Positions 31,828 to 41,790 of a stretch of DNA of 64,000 nucleotides are shown one piece after another. Position 1 is the stretch's first letter. Every line of letters begins with the position of its first letter. Under the pieces are notes generated by a model. The model was not told where the DNA came from, ran no database searches, and saw nothing but the letters and a program-made list of their open reading frames with translations. Made by a program: the position numbers and the translations under genes. This DNA is from Bacteroidota bacterium. GTDB lineage: Bacteria; Bacteroidota; Ignavibacteria; Kapaibacteriales; UBA2268. The DNA is taken from assembly GCA_004322215.1 (NCBI GenBank), contig SCSM01000028.1:28346-92345 (forward strand). The letters are read 5' to 3'.

Positions 31828-33066
31828 GTGAAAAAGCTTCTTTTAATATTTTTAGTATTCTATATTATTATATTTTCAAATAATTTTCTTAAAGCAGATA
31901 AATGCAAAGATTATCTTGCCTTTGCTTCACCTGAAAGCATAACATCCTTCGGTATTGACACCACCGGGCATTGGTGGGCACTTGCTTCGAACACAAATAC
32001 GAATTACCGGCTTATTGTTGACGGTAAGGAGATTGGCGTTTTCAGGGAAATAAAATCACTTACTTTTTCTAACGACGGTAACAGGTGGGCTTGTCTCGCA
32101 AAGGATAATGTCCGTTGGTTTGTCGTTGCTAATGACACTTTAATCGAATTACCTGCAAGCGATGCCGGAGAATTAGCTTTCAGTCCCGATTCAAAAGCTT
32201 TTGTCTATTCCTATTTTGAAGGCGAGAATGAAGTTATTGTACTACCCAACAGGAGATTTAATGTCATTAACCGGATTGGTCATTTCTATCCGGGATTTGG
32301 TGGAAATACGATTTCTTTTCTGGGTATCAGGGGCGAAGATACTGTTATCAATATAAATGGAACAGAATCTCAGCCCTTCCAATCTATAATTCCAATGGGT
32401 TACTGGCTCGACGGGCAGATGGTTTATGCTGCTAAGAATGGGGGGGTATGGGAAGTCTATAAAAATTTCAGTGCTATATCGGAATCCTACGCTGAAATAA
32501 CCGAAGCAAAAATTAATGTTTATGGTACTGTCGCAGCAATTCTTGCACGTCAGATGAGCGGGAATTATTTGTGTGCAATTTTTTCCGATGAGTATTACGA
32601 CCCTCTTGTCAGCAAACCCTACGACTTTGCAAATGCACTTGTGCTTCATCCTTCTTTGCCCTTAGCTGCATTTCGTGCAACTATTTCTACAAATAATTTC
32701 ATTGCTCTTAGTAATACCGATTATTATGGAGGGCAGACTATGGGCTATCCTTATTTTACTTATGATGGTGCTGAGATGTATTTTTTCGGTTGCGATATTG
32801 ACTGCTTTGTCAACATCAACGGTAGGAAATATTCCACAAATATGCAGATTGACCTTATGAATTATTACCCGATGAAACCTGACAGTAGAACCATTGCTTA
32901 TGCTACGGGTACTTCAATGGTTGTCAGAGACCTTGAAAAGAACATGCTCTATTCAGGTATGATGGTTGACCAGGTTTCACAGCCGATTTATAATTGGCGT
33001 AGCAAACGATATGAGGCACTGGGCTTGATTAATCAACGTCTGTTTTTATTAACCTGTGAGTGGTAA
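31828..33066 (+). CDS. Exported beta-propeller-like (WD40/TolB-type) protein
   Basis: 412 residues, starting with GTG supported by AAGGGA 7 nt upstream. A signal peptide (about 1-23) precedes repeating blade-like segments such as LTFSNDGNRWACLAKDN, LAFSPDSKAFVYSYFE and MKPDSRTIAYATGT, the pattern of TolB/WD40-like propellers. There is no C-terminal sorting domain. Function unknown; a periplasmic or surface binding protein is likely. Confidence 0.72.
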   Translation: MKKLLLIFLVFYIIIFSNNFLKADKCKDYLAFASPESITSFGIDTTGHWWALASNTNTNYRLIVDGKEIGVFREIKSLTFSNDGNRWACLAKDNVRWFVVANDTLIELPASDAGELAFSPDSKAFVYSYFEGENEVIVLPNRRFNVINRIGHFYPGFGGNTISFLGIRGEDTVININGTESQPFQSIIPMGYWLDGQMVYAAKNGGVWEVYKNFSAISESYAEITEAKINVYGTVAAILARQMSGNYLCAIFSDEYYDPLVSKPYDFANALVLHPSLPLAAFRATISTNNFIALSNTDYYGGQTMGYPYFTYDGAEMYFFGCDIDCFVNINGRKYSTNMQIDLMNYYPMKPDSRTIAYATGTSMVVRDLEKNMLYSGMMVDQVSQPIYNWRSKRYEALGLINQRLFLLTCEW

Positions 33067-33102
33067 TATTGTTTTTATTAATTACTTTTAAGGAGTATTA
33101 TT

Positions 33103-33816
33103 ATGCAATCATTGTTATCTTTTATTGTTATTTGTATCCTGTTTTTTCTTGCCGGCTGCTCAGAATCCACAGATTCAGGTAACAATGCAACCGTTAATAT
33201 TCGTTCCGAAATGGCGCAAGGCACTGTCAGTATTGCCGAATTATCGAACAAAGAAAATTCAATTCTGAAATCCGAAGTTGATTCTCTGAGAATCAGTAGA
33301 ATTAGAATTTTATTATCGGAAATCAAATTTCATTCGGAAGCCGAGCAAAACGACAGTGTGGACAAACTATTCAAAGCAGGTCCCTTTCTTTTTATAGGTG
33401 ATTCGACCGGAACCTATTTCGAATTGGCTAACGGGCAAATACCTGCAGGTATTTACGAAAAAATCAAGTTTGAAATTCACCGTTTCAATTCCGGCGATTT
33501 GGTTCAATACCAAAATGATGCTGTTTTTAAAGACTTTGCAACTTCTGAAAGATTTTCAGTTATTATCGAAGGTATTAGTTACAAGAGTGGAATTGCCGCT
33601 GCATTCACATATAAAGGAACACCAACGGCAAATCTCTCGCTGAAGTTTGAACCATCATTAAATTTACAGGCAAATATTACTACAAATGTTTATTTGCAGG
33701 TTTCTCCGGTGGATTTACTCAAAAGCGGAAATTCCGTGCTTGACCCGAGTGATTCAACTAATGCAAATGACATTGATAATCTAATTAAAGCAGCTATTAA
33801 AGCAGTTAAAAAATAA
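33103..33816 (+). CDS. Lipoprotein, DUF4382-like
   Basis: 237 residues. A lipoprotein signal with lipobox LAGC at residues 17-20 anchors it to a membrane. The following domain (VDSLRISRIRILLSEIKFHS ... GTYFELANGQIPAGIYEKIKFEIHR) has the strand pattern of DUF4382 proteins, common as surface or periplasmic lipoproteins in this phylum. A clear AAGGAG ribosome binding site precedes the ATG. Role unknown; the family assignment is by eye and moderate. Confidence 0.75.
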   Translation: MQSLLSFIVICILFFLAGCSESTDSGNNATVNIRSEMAQGTVSIAELSNKENSILKSEVDSLRISRIRILLSEIKFHSEAEQNDSVDKLFKAGPFLFIGDSTGTYFELANGQIPAGIYEKIKFEIHRFNSGDLVQYQNDAVFKDFATSERFSVIIEGISYKSGIAAAFTYKGTPTANLSLKFEPSLNLQANITTNVYLQVSPVDLLKSGNSVLDPSDSTNANDIDNLIKAAIKAVKK

Positions 33817-33830
33817 TCTTATTTGAAATT

Positions 33831-34589
33831 ATGAGTAATCAATCTAATCAATTGAAAAATTCACTCATTGCCTGGATTATCATTATGGTAATCGGAACTG
33901 TAATGTTTATTCTGTCTATGGCATTAGATGTTCAACCTGTCGAAACGAGTATTGCATTGTTTGTAATAGGTGTAACACTTGCCGGTTTAAGTTTAGGTAT
34001 GACAATTAATTATTCCGTAAAGATTATAAAGCAAAACCTGAATAAACCTAAATCTTTACCTATTGTTGAATGGACTTTCACAAGGGAGGAATGGAATCAA
34101 TATTGTAAACAGAATTTAAAATATAAAATCAGGCAATATTTAAAATTATTTTATTTTATCCTTGTAGTCATTATAATAATTAATGTTATTTTATTTTTAA
34201 CAATTCCTGATTCAGTGAGTAAAAGATATTTAGCATTGTCCGATTTAATCCCGTGTTTATTAATTTTATTATTTATACCGCTGCTCGAATTTTTAAATTT
34301 AAAGTTTAGCAAAGCAGATGTTAAGATTTTCGATTCATCCGTTATTGTAGGTGGTATTCATTATAACTGGAATGTTGCGAACGGGAAATTGATTGAAGTA
34401 AAAATGTTAAATGAAAATCCTCCTTTAATTTTCATTAAGTATTCAATTCCTAAACAAAGAACAAGTTTTATTAATTTGAATTTTAAAGTGTTATCTGTAA
34501 TTGTCCCGGTCAATGTTTACGAATTGAACAAAAGTCAGGAAATTGTTGAAATGTTTCAAAAAAGAATCAATGAAAAAAAAATGCCCTGA
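33831..34589 (+). CDS. Four-helix membrane protein of unknown function
   Basis: 252 residues with hydrophobic segments at about 12-33, 40-62, 103-124 and 133-152, then a soluble C-terminal domain of about 90 residues rich in beta strands (VKIFDSSVIVGGIHYNWNV...). The layout (membrane pairs followed by a small beta domain) resembles bacterial PH-like or YcxB-like proteins, but I cannot assign a family. It begins 14 bp after the lipoprotein gene with a weak ribosome binding site. A terminator hairpin overlaps its stop codon. Confidence 0.65.
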   Translation: MSNQSNQLKNSLIAWIIIMVIGTVMFILSMALDVQPVETSIALFVIGVTLAGLSLGMTINYSVKIIKQNLNKPKSLPIVEWTFTREEWNQYCKQNLKYKIRQYLKLFYFILVVIIIINVILFLTIPDSVSKRYLALSDLIPCLLILLFIPLLEFLNLKFSKADVKIFDSSVIVGGIHYNWNVANGKLIEVKMLNENPPLIFIKYSIPKQRTSFINLNFKVLSVIVPVNVYELNKSQEIVEMFQKRINEKKMP

Positions 34590-34616
34590 TTTGTTATTTC
34601 AGGGCATTTATTTTTA
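34579..34616. terminator. Bidirectional terminator overlapping a stop codon
   Basis: Perfect 11-bp stem AAATGCCCTGA (34579-34589) / TCAGGGCATTT (34599-34609) with a 9-nt loop, A-run before and T-run after. The TGA stop of the membrane protein gene is the end of the left arm. It serves the convergent gene ending at 34623 as well. Confidence 0.85.
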
Positions 34617-34622
34617 ACAATG

Positions 34623-35984
34623 TTATTTATTCAAAATCAATTTATTTAATATTAATTCATTACCCGTTCTAATATTGCAAATATACATTCCCGGTGGTAG
34701 AATACTACCATCAAAAACAAATTCATAGCTTCCTGCAATTTTCTTATCTGTGTAATTGATTATTTCGAATCCGCGCAAATCGGTAATTCTAATATTCACC
34801 TCTCCCGGAATTTCCAAATCATAAGAAATTATTGTCGATATATTAAATGGATTGGGTATTACCTTGCTTGATGTAATATTATTTGTATAATCATGAACTG
34901 AAGTCAAGTCATTATTATAAGTTAGCCACTGATTGTTTGACCAGTTCACCCCAACCCATGTTAATCTCTTGAATTCTGATAAATACCCATTCTGGCTATA
35001 TTGATATGATGCTTTAGCCCTGTTTACCCAGGAACTTGTACTGTCATTCCAGTCCTCATTCAAATATTCACTTACTTTGTTATCGGTATTATAGGTATTT
35101 GTTATTCGGGAATTTAAGCTCCAACTGCTGTCCCTCCAATTATAATTTAATGTTCTCTCGAGCCGATTATTTTCATCGTATTGAAATTCTGTTTTTCTTT
35201 GGGGTGACCATTCACCGTTTCTTTCCCTTTCATTAGATGTTTCGATTAACCTACCGTTTTCATCGAATTTTCTTATGTCTTTCCTGGTGTCAACCCAAAT
35301 GCTGTCTTCCCAGTTTTGACCCAGGGTTTCTGCTGTCCTTGTTGTTGAATCATAACTCGATACATTTCTGGACTGATTAACCCAACCGATTGTGTCCCAT
35401 GTTTGGATAGTGAATATTGTCAAAGTTGTCATGTTTTGATATTCAAGTACGTTCCGGCTGTAATTAATCCATGCATTGTCCTGCCAGCTTAATGTAAGTA
35501 TTTCTGTCATGCGATTACTGTCATTGTAGCTGTATGATATTTTTTGAAAATTTTTCCAGTCGGGAAACAATGACTGCTGCTTAAGGTCTTCAATCAGCAA
35601 TAGGTTTTGATTATAGGTAAACGAATCTCTTTCAGCAGCTTTCCAATTTCCAAACTGGCTTTCCATTGATATTATACTTCTGACACTGTCGTAATCATAA
35701 TAAGAATAAACATATCTAATATCATCTTTTAAGGTATCTATATTCCATTGTTGCCTTGTAAATTCGGTAGGTCTAAGTTTCTCATCATAACCGAAAATTC
35801 TTTTTATCGATAATGTCCAGTTATTTCCCTGTCCCATATAATAATGAGATGAATTGTATTTACCGATTAGATTGATTAGATTCTCCATTCTTTCTATCGT
35901 TAAATCGGTTTCCTGTGCATTTGTGATAATTGCACAATATGTAATCATTGAAAATATGATTAGGTATCTAAAAACTTTTTTCAT
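34623..35984 (-). CDS. Exported repeat protein with type IX sorting domain
   Basis: 453 residues. After a signal peptide (about 1-23), the body is made of repeats of about 30-40 residues with recurring W(N/R)(D/N)SxW and YxYxxNxxLxE patterns (for example EDWNDSTSSWVNRAKASYQYSQNGYLSEF), reminiscent of YD/RHS-like beta repeats. The C-terminal sorting domain is clear: VIPNPFNISTIISYDLEIPG ... PGMYICNIRTGNELILNKLILNK. GGGAG precedes the ATG. It should be secreted by type IX and attached to the surface; ligand unknown. Confidence 0.8.
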   Translation of the reverse strand: MKKVFRYLIIFSMITYCAIITNAQETDLTIERMENLINLIGKYNSSHYYMGQGNNWTLSIKRIFGYDEKLRPTEFTRQQWNIDTLKDDIRYVYSYYDYDSVRSIISMESQFGNWKAAERDSFTYNQNLLLIEDLKQQSLFPDWKNFQKISYSYNDSNRMTEILTLSWQDNAWINYSRNVLEYQNMTTLTIFTIQTWDTIGWVNQSRNVSSYDSTTRTAETLGQNWEDSIWVDTRKDIRKFDENGRLIETSNERERNGEWSPQRKTEFQYDENNRLERTLNYNWRDSSWSLNSRITNTYNTDNKVSEYLNEDWNDSTSSWVNRAKASYQYSQNGYLSEFKRLTWVGVNWSNNQWLTYNNDLTSVHDYTNNITSSKVIPNPFNISTIISYDLEIPGEVNIRITDLRGFEIINYTDKKIAGSYEFVFDGSILPPGMYICNIRTGNELILNKLILNK

Positions 35985-36055
35985 AACAATCTCCCAATGT
36001 TTATAATTCCTGTTTTACGTTATTTGTTTTAAAATGTTACAATCAATTTACATAG

Positions 36056-37249
36056 TTATAATGAATTATAAAATCCTTCTAATTTCTTTATAATTTCAGG
36101 ATTATTATAATTTTCTCTGGCAAATTTCTTTGCATTCTCTGAAATATTATTCAATAAGTCCTTACTATTTAAATATTTGCTGAGTGTCTCAAGCAATTCG
36201 GATTTTGTATCGGCAATTAATATGTTTTCCTCATGTTTTGCCTCTATTCCTTCGACACCAACGCTTGTCGTAATTATAACTTTTCCAAGTGCCATTGCCT
36301 CTATAATCTTTACTCTCGTTCCACTTCCATATTTTAAGGGAACGACCATTATTTCTTTTGAATTTATAAATTTATATGAATCTTCTACTTCACCGATTAC
36401 AGTTACATTCGGATAACTGAATTTTTTTTTGAATTTTTCAGAATATCTACCTGCTATATATAATTTTAATTCCGGAAATTTGCTATTAATAGTTTCCCAT
36501 GCATCGTTCAAAAACCATGTCAATCCGTCAACATTCGGCATCCAGTCAAGCGTTCCGATAAAAAACAAACTATTTGGTTCCGGCATTGGTAATTCATTTT
36601 CCGGTAATTCTATATTAATCCCTATCGGTATGGTTTCTAATGGAACCTCACAACCCATTTCTATGAAGTATTGTTTATCAACTTTTGAGATAGCAGCTAT
36701 TCCGTCGAATTTATTTATTATGTTTTCTTCATAATTCCTTAATCTCCTTGTCAATACGCCAAGATACCATTTTCTTAAAGGATTTTTTTCTGTTTTATAC
36801 CTTCGGTTCCATATCGTGTTCTCAACATTGTGTGCCCTCAATATCGCTTTTGCCTTTGTATGTTTTCTGACTGTTTCTAAGTATGGTGTTGTGAATAATG
36901 ATTCAAACTGGACAATATCATATTCATCTTCTTCGAGCAAATCTATCAGCTTTTGTTTAAAATCTTTAGATATAAATCTTACGATATTATATGATTTATT
37001 AGTAAATAGATTTAAGAAAGCAGGTATTGGTTTAACAAACGTATCCATGTCAACAAATACCGGCTTGTACTTTTCATCGTATTCTTTTGTTATATCTTTT
37101 GATTTTATATGATGCTGCAAAGTATTGAATGATATAATTCTGACTTCATTTCCTATATCAGTCATTCCTGTAGATATTGCATTTACTGCAATACTATAAC
37201 CGTCTTTTGCAGGAAAAGTTACTTTTGAACATAACTGAAGTATTTTCAT
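36056..37249 (-). CDS. Glycosyltransferase, GT-B fold (GT4-like)
   Basis: 397 residues. The N-terminal half begins MKILQLCSKVTFPAKDGYSIAVNAI, with RAHNVENTIWNRRY in the acceptor domain; the C-terminal donor domain has SLFFIGTLDWMPNVDGLTWFL and VVPLKYGSGTRVKIIEAMALGKVIITT, carrying the E of the GT4-type motif. This is the pattern of sugar transferases that use nucleotide sugars for surface glycans (similar to PelF/WcaI-like enzymes). It stands alone, unlinked to the glycosyltransferase at 26201. Confidence 0.88.
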   Translation of the reverse strand: MKILQLCSKVTFPAKDGYSIAVNAISTGMTDIGNEVRIISFNTLQHHIKSKDITKEYDEKYKPVFVDMDTFVKPIPAFLNLFTNKSYNIVRFISKDFKQKLIDLLEEDEYDIVQFESLFTTPYLETVRKHTKAKAILRAHNVENTIWNRRYKTEKNPLRKWYLGVLTRRLRNYEENIINKFDGIAAISKVDKQYFIEMGCEVPLETIPIGINIELPENELPMPEPNSLFFIGTLDWMPNVDGLTWFLNDAWETINSKFPELKLYIAGRYSEKFKKKFSYPNVTVIGEVEDSYKFINSKEIMVVPLKYGSGTRVKIIEAMALGKVIITTSVGVEGIEAKHEENILIADTKSELLETLSKYLNSKDLLNNISENAKKFARENYNNPEIIKKLEGFYNSL

Positions 37250-37448
37250 ATCTGAATTTTTATGTTTCCTTATTCTATTTAATTATAATACTACAAAATC
37301 GAAAAATAAGGAAAATATTACTTTTTAGTTCATCCTTTTATTTTTTTTTGTATTTTATTTAATATTATTTTCCTTTTTATTAAAAGTAATTTTTTAATCA
37401 AATAATTTTGAATTTGTTTTTTATCAAAATAAATTAGTGTGTTCGTTA

Positions 37449-38267
37449 ATGATAAAGTTAATAGTATTTTTTACTTTATGTTTATTGTTTTCCTCCTGTA
37501 CGCTGTTTCAGACATTAAAATCTAAGAAATTAAATCCGGATTGTCCGACCAATATAGAAGGTTGTGTCCATTATAAATTAAAACCGAATAATAAGGACAC
37601 ATGTATGTTTCTGAATCTTACATTAAAGGATAAACTTGTGAAAGGTAAGTTCATAGAAAAGACAAGTGAAGGTATTATTTTTATGCCAAAAAGACCGGGT
37701 GAGTATTATTCACATAATAATTTATATGAATTCGATGATGTTCAATATGTACTTGGCGCAAATGGTAATCTCATTTATGGGAAATTTCCCGATTACATCA
37801 AATTAGAACCCAAAATAAATTTCTGGTTGCGTAAAATAATTGATACATTTCCGGAACCAAAAGCAATTAAATTCACTGTCATTGCTAATGAACCATTTTG
37901 TTTTTGTATTGATAAAGGTAAATACATACTAACAGAATTAATTATTGAATTAATTTCTCAAAAATTGGTCGACAAAGTTACATATACTTTTGATGTTAAT
38001 GACAGTTCGGATAATTATTTGGGCGATATTTATTTAGACAGTCTGACGGAAGGCGATAATGTTAAGTTTCTAAAATTTGGGAATTTTCAACCAATTAGTT
38101 CAGGTAAAGGTAGTCGAAGGAACAGAGAATTTATTATTCCACCTGGATTAACATTTCAGCCGTGGCTCGATGATTCAACTCATATAGGGTATCATTCGAT
38201 TTTTATTAAGGACGAATTCAAAGAATCACCCGGAAGAAAGAAAAATTTAATCAAAACCGGAGAATAA
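37449..38267 (+). CDS. Lipoprotein of unknown function
   Basis: About 272 residues. The N-terminus MIKLIVFFTLCLLFSSC has a lipobox LFSSC, so it is probably a lipoprotein. The rest is a beta-rich domain with no motif I know; a C-terminal Lys/Arg-rich tail is present. ATG 37449 is preferred over a GTG frame start 12 nt upstream because the signal sequence starts there. It is divergent from the glycosyltransferase and 88 bp before mtaB. Confidence 0.65.
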   Translation: MIKLIVFFTLCLLFSSCTLFQTLKSKKLNPDCPTNIEGCVHYKLKPNNKDTCMFLNLTLKDKLVKGKFIEKTSEGIIFMPKRPGEYYSHNNLYEFDDVQYVLGANGNLIYGKFPDYIKLEPKINFWLRKIIDTFPEPKAIKFTVIANEPFCFCIDKGKYILTELIIELISQKLVDKVTYTFDVNDSSDNYLGDIYLDSLTEGDNVKFLKFGNFQPISSGKGSRRNREFIIPPGLTFQPWLDDSTHIGYHSIFIKDEFKESPGRKKNLIKTGE

Positions 38268-38355
38268 TTTTTTTCTGTTAATTTAATTATTTTTCACTTC
38301 AAATACTTTAAATGATATTCCGTTATAAACTTCTTTTAAAATATTCAATCTGTTT

Positions 38356-39639
38356 TTGAAAGTATCATTTTACAATATTGGATGCAAAGTTAATTTTGCC
38401 GAGATGTCCGAGCTTCAGGAGCAATTCGAAAAACTGGGACATACCATTACCCCTTTCGGTGAAATCACAGATGCTGTGCTTATAAATACATGCACAGTTA
38501 CGCGTGAAGCAGATGCCGATTGCCGTAAAATTATAAGAAGAGCCCAAAAAATTTCACCTGATGCTTTCATTGGCGTAATGGGATGCTATGCACAGCTTCG
38601 CAGCGATGAAATTTCCTCTATTGATGGTGTTGATGCTATTTTCGGTAACGAAGAAAAATATTACATACCCGAACTTATCGGCAACTTCAAAAAAAGAAAT
38701 CAGCTTGGAATTTATGTCGGCAAACTCGAACATATCGAATTTCACGGGGCAAGTTCTTCGGATAATCATAATCACACAAGAATGGTGCTTAAGATTCAGG
38801 ACGGCTGCGATTATGTCTGTACTTACTGTACAATACCTGCTGCTCGTGGAGGAAGCCGAAGCATGAAATTCGATGATTTGAGAAATAAACTACTTGCTCT
38901 TAATCAAACTGATTTTTACGAAGTTGTTCTATCAGGAGTGAATCTCGGTGAATACAAAGCCCCAACAGGTGAGAATTTCACCGATGTAATAAAACTAATA
39001 GATTCCCTCGATTTAAAGTTGAGATTCAGGATTTCTTCTATAGAACCAAACCTTGTAAAACCCGAATTACTGGATGTTGTTTCCCGGTCGAAAAAAATGT
39101 GTCCCCATTTCCATATCCCTCTCCAAAGCGGTTCACCCGAAATATTAAGATTAATGAAGCGCAGATACAAACTCGAAATCTTTACCAATCTTGTTCAAAA
39201 TATAAAATCAAATATTCCCGATTGCTGTATTGGTGTCGATATAATAACCGGTTTCCCCGGAGAGACAGATTCGCATTTTCAGGAAACATACAATTTACTA
39301 AACGAATTACCTGTATCTTATCTACATGTCTTTACATATTCAAAAAGAGACGGTACAGCCGCATCAGAATATCCAAATGAAGTACCATATCCGGTGAAAA
39401 TTGAACGCACTCATAAATTGAGAGCATTATCAGATATTAAAAAAAATGAATTTTACACATCTCAAATCAGTAAAATAAAAACTGTAATCCCGGAGAGATA
39501 TGATGAATCAACCGGACTGTGGCAAGGGATGACAGAGAATTATGTTAAAGCATTTTTCCAAAATCACAATCAAAATTCATTGGTTAAAGTTAAATTGTTA
39601 AGACAAGAATTGAATTCTGTAATTGCTGAAGTCGTTTAA
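38356..39639 (+). CDS. mtaB: tRNA t6A37 methylthiotransferase
   Basis: Radical SAM methylthiotransferase of 427 residues that converts t6A37 of tRNAs reading ANN codons to ms2t6A. Three N-terminal Cys (10, 46, 77) bind the auxiliary Fe-S cluster; the radical SAM CxxxCxxC is Cys151-155-158 in DGCDYVCTYC; the PHFHIPLQSGSPEIL and TDIITGFPGE-type segments of MiaB/MtaB enzymes follow. The N-terminus YNIGCKVN identifies the MtaB rather than MiaB/RimO subgroup. The start is a TTG with a weak ribosome binding site. Confidence 0.93.
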   Translation: MKVSFYNIGCKVNFAEMSELQEQFEKLGHTITPFGEITDAVLINTCTVTREADADCRKIIRRAQKISPDAFIGVMGCYAQLRSDEISSIDGVDAIFGNEEKYYIPELIGNFKKRNQLGIYVGKLEHIEFHGASSSDNHNHTRMVLKIQDGCDYVCTYCTIPAARGGSRSMKFDDLRNKLLALNQTDFYEVVLSGVNLGEYKAPTGENFTDVIKLIDSLDLKLRFRISSIEPNLVKPELLDVVSRSKKMCPHFHIPLQSGSPEILRLMKRRYKLEIFTNLVQNIKSNIPDCCIGVDIITGFPGETDSHFQETYNLLNELPVSYLHVFTYSKRDGTAASEYPNEVPYPVKIERTHKLRALSDIKKNEFYTSQISKIKTVIPERYDESTGLWQGMTENYVKAFFQNHNQNSLVKVKLLRQELNSVIAEVV

Positions 39640-39665
39640 TTTTTTAACAATTTATTAATATTCTC

Positions 39666-39865
39666 TCATGTTAATCCTGCTTCTTTTATGATGTTTCTTA
39701 AAGTTCCTTTTGCTATTTCTTTATGGTTAGGAACTGTTAATCTTCTAAATGGAAAATATTTTGTCTTAAAATGATATGACTACCTGATTTATGGTCAAAC
39801 TCATAGCCAATTACTAAAAGAATTTTGCATAATTCCTTACCTGATAGAACAGGTAATTTACTCAT
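39666..39865 (-). pseudogene. hicA: HicA toxin gene disrupted by a frameshift
   Basis: From ATG 39865 the reading MSKLPVLSGKELCKIL ... DHKSGSHIILR is the HicA N-terminus, including the catalytic His in the GSH motif. After about codon 34 (near 39760) this frame runs to an early stop at 39737, while the expected remainder (KYFPFRRLTVPNHKEIAKG and GTLRNIIKEAGLT) continues in another frame to TGA at 39666-39668. The total span of 200 nt is not a multiple of three. The toxin is therefore probably inactive, unless the frameshift is a sequencing error. It lies 17 bp after the HicB-type antitoxin. Confidence 0.82.
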
Positions 39866-39882
39866 AAAGCAACCTCGAGGAT

Positions 39883-40074
39883 TTATTCGCTTATGGGAGG
39901 AGGAATTGGTTCATTGTGCTTTTTTTGGCTGAAAATATAACCGTCAATAGCATCTTTTATATTATTTAAAGCATCATTCCGTGTATTACCCTGTGAGATA
40001 CAACCAGGTAGGTTTGGACATTGAGCAACAAATATTCCATCCTCATCCTGTTCAATTATTACTCTGAATTTCAT
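39883..40074 (-). CDS. hicB: HicB-type antitoxin
   Basis: 63 residues with the HicB fold: FRVIIEQDEDGIFVAQCPNLPGCISQGNTRNDALNNIKDAIDGYI. It is the short form without a C-terminal DNA-binding domain. In the family it neutralises the HicA RNase by direct binding. Here it precedes a frame-broken hicA, so it is an antitoxin without a functional partner in this copy. The start ATG is 40074. Confidence 0.9.
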   Translation of the reverse strand: MKFRVIIEQDEDGIFVAQCPNLPGCISQGNTRNDALNNIKDAIDGYIFSQKKHNEPIPPPISE

Positions 40075-40116
40075 AATTTACCTTTATAATTTCCTTACTT
40101 TAATGAGATGATTAAT

Positions 40117-41751
40117 TTATGATTCCATTTTCAAATAATAATGCCTTTCCGGCTCTGCTTTTGTAAACTCATCAATCATTTTTAAAATTTGTTCTTCCCC
40201 AATCTCATTCATAAAATTTATTGCTGAAAACATCCTCTCCTGCATTGTCCCTTCCGGGAAAAAATAATTCGATATCTGCCTGAATTTATCATATATCAAC
40301 TGGTTCACTCTTTTTTGTGCTGAATTCACTTTTTTCTCTAACCATAATAAATTTTCTAAGCTCTTGTGACAGGCAGAAGCACCGGTCCTTATCAAGGTAG
40401 CATCTATTTTTGATAGTACATTCTGAATCTCTTCATAATTGTCATTGATTTGTTTCCTTGCCTTCTCAAAAACCTTTTCCACCTCTTTATCGAATAAAAT
40501 ATCGTTAAGTTCTTTTTCGATTTCATCGAATTGCTTAGTAAAATAAATTGGCTCAATCTTCTGTTTTTCGAGAAAACTCTGAATTTGTGTATTGATAAAT
40601 GTGCTTGAATGTCTTGGTAAAAAAGCAGGCATTGAGACATTAAAGTAATCATATAATTCTTTTATCTGTGTCGAATATCCTATTTCACTCGGTCCTCCTA
40701 TATACACAGCAGTTGGTAAAATATAATCCTGGAAAACCGGACGCATCAATACTGCCGGTGAAAATAATTCCGGCTCTTTCTCCGCTTTCTGTTTCAATTC
40801 ATCTAAACTGATTAATCGCGAATCATATTCAAAAGTCAAATTATCATATTTGGTTTTAATTATTTTATATCGCTTTTCATTCTCATGGATGAATACATTG
40901 ACCTCATAAGCTTTTGCCTGTATATGATAACCGCTTTTCTCGATTTTTTGATTTGCATCGTTTATTATTTGTTTCGTTTTGCCGATATTCTCCAATTCTT
41001 TCAATATCAATTCCCTGAAAAGTCTGCTCTGCCTTGCCTCCGATGCCTTGATATATAGTAAACCTTTGTCAGCAAACCAGGAATTCAGAAGCGAAATAAA
41101 TGCATCGTTCCATTTTATTTCCGGCTTATAAATCGTGTTCAATTTATTTATCAATGATTCCTTAAACTGTGATTCGGCAAGTGATTCAATTGCATTACTA
41201 ATTGCTTTAAATATTGAATCGTCGAATTTTCTTTCTGAGACACAAGTCCTGTCCTCTTTTGATAAGCCCTCCATACATGATAAGTGTTTTAATTCATATT
41301 CGGCATTGTAAATCGTTGCTTGTGATGCTTCCAGATTATCATGGTCATTGTCTTCAATCCAAAATACAGGAATGAAATTCAAATCTTGATATTTATTACT
41401 TAGCTTATTTGCAAGATTAATAGCTGTGAAAATCTTTATTATCGTGTATAATGGACCACCCAGAAACCCAACCTGTTGGCCTGTTACCACCGTCAATGTG
41501 TCTGGCTGACCAAGCTTCTCAAGATTTTCCTTCTGCTTATTATTCAGCTCAATATTATTAGTTGACTTTTCAATGATGGATTTAATCGAATTTCTATTCT
41601 TGTAATTATCCGATATGGATTTCAAATAAATTGAATTGTCATTTAATAATTTATTTGACGGGAATCTTTCATCGAAAAATGGATTATGATTGATGTAATC
41701 ACAAAATAGCTTGGAAAAGCCCGGCAGTTTATCAAATTCGTAAGCTCGCAA
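40117..41751 (-). CDS. bshC: Bacillithiol biosynthesis cysteine-adding enzyme
   Basis: 544 residues, the usual BshC length. It adds cysteine to glucosaminyl malate in the last step of bacillithiol synthesis. Family segments: VVTGQQVGFLGGPLYTIIKIFTAI, the FWIEDNDHDNLEA core, YIGGPSEIGYSTQIKELYDYF, and a coiled-coil segment before the C-terminal region (LEKKVNSAQKRVNQLIYDKFRQI). bshA and bshB are not in the window. It is a single gene following a terminator. Confidence 0.93.
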   Translation of the reverse strand: MRAYEFDKLPGFSKLFCDYINHNPFFDERFPSNKLLNDNSIYLKSISDNYKNRNSIKSIIEKSTNNIELNNKQKENLEKLGQPDTLTVVTGQQVGFLGGPLYTIIKIFTAINLANKLSNKYQDLNFIPVFWIEDNDHDNLEASQATIYNAEYELKHLSCMEGLSKEDRTCVSERKFDDSIFKAISNAIESLAESQFKESLINKLNTIYKPEIKWNDAFISLLNSWFADKGLLYIKASEARQSRLFRELILKELENIGKTKQIINDANQKIEKSGYHIQAKAYEVNVFIHENEKRYKIIKTKYDNLTFEYDSRLISLDELKQKAEKEPELFSPAVLMRPVFQDYILPTAVYIGGPSEIGYSTQIKELYDYFNVSMPAFLPRHSSTFINTQIQSFLEKQKIEPIYFTKQFDEIEKELNDILFDKEVEKVFEKARKQINDNYEEIQNVLSKIDATLIRTGASACHKSLENLLWLEKKVNSAQKRVNQLIYDKFRQISNYFFPEGTMQERMFSAINFMNEIGEEQILKMIDEFTKAEPERHYYLKMES

Positions 41752-41790
41752 ATTATTTACTCATTTTTGTGATAAATAAATAACAAAAAT

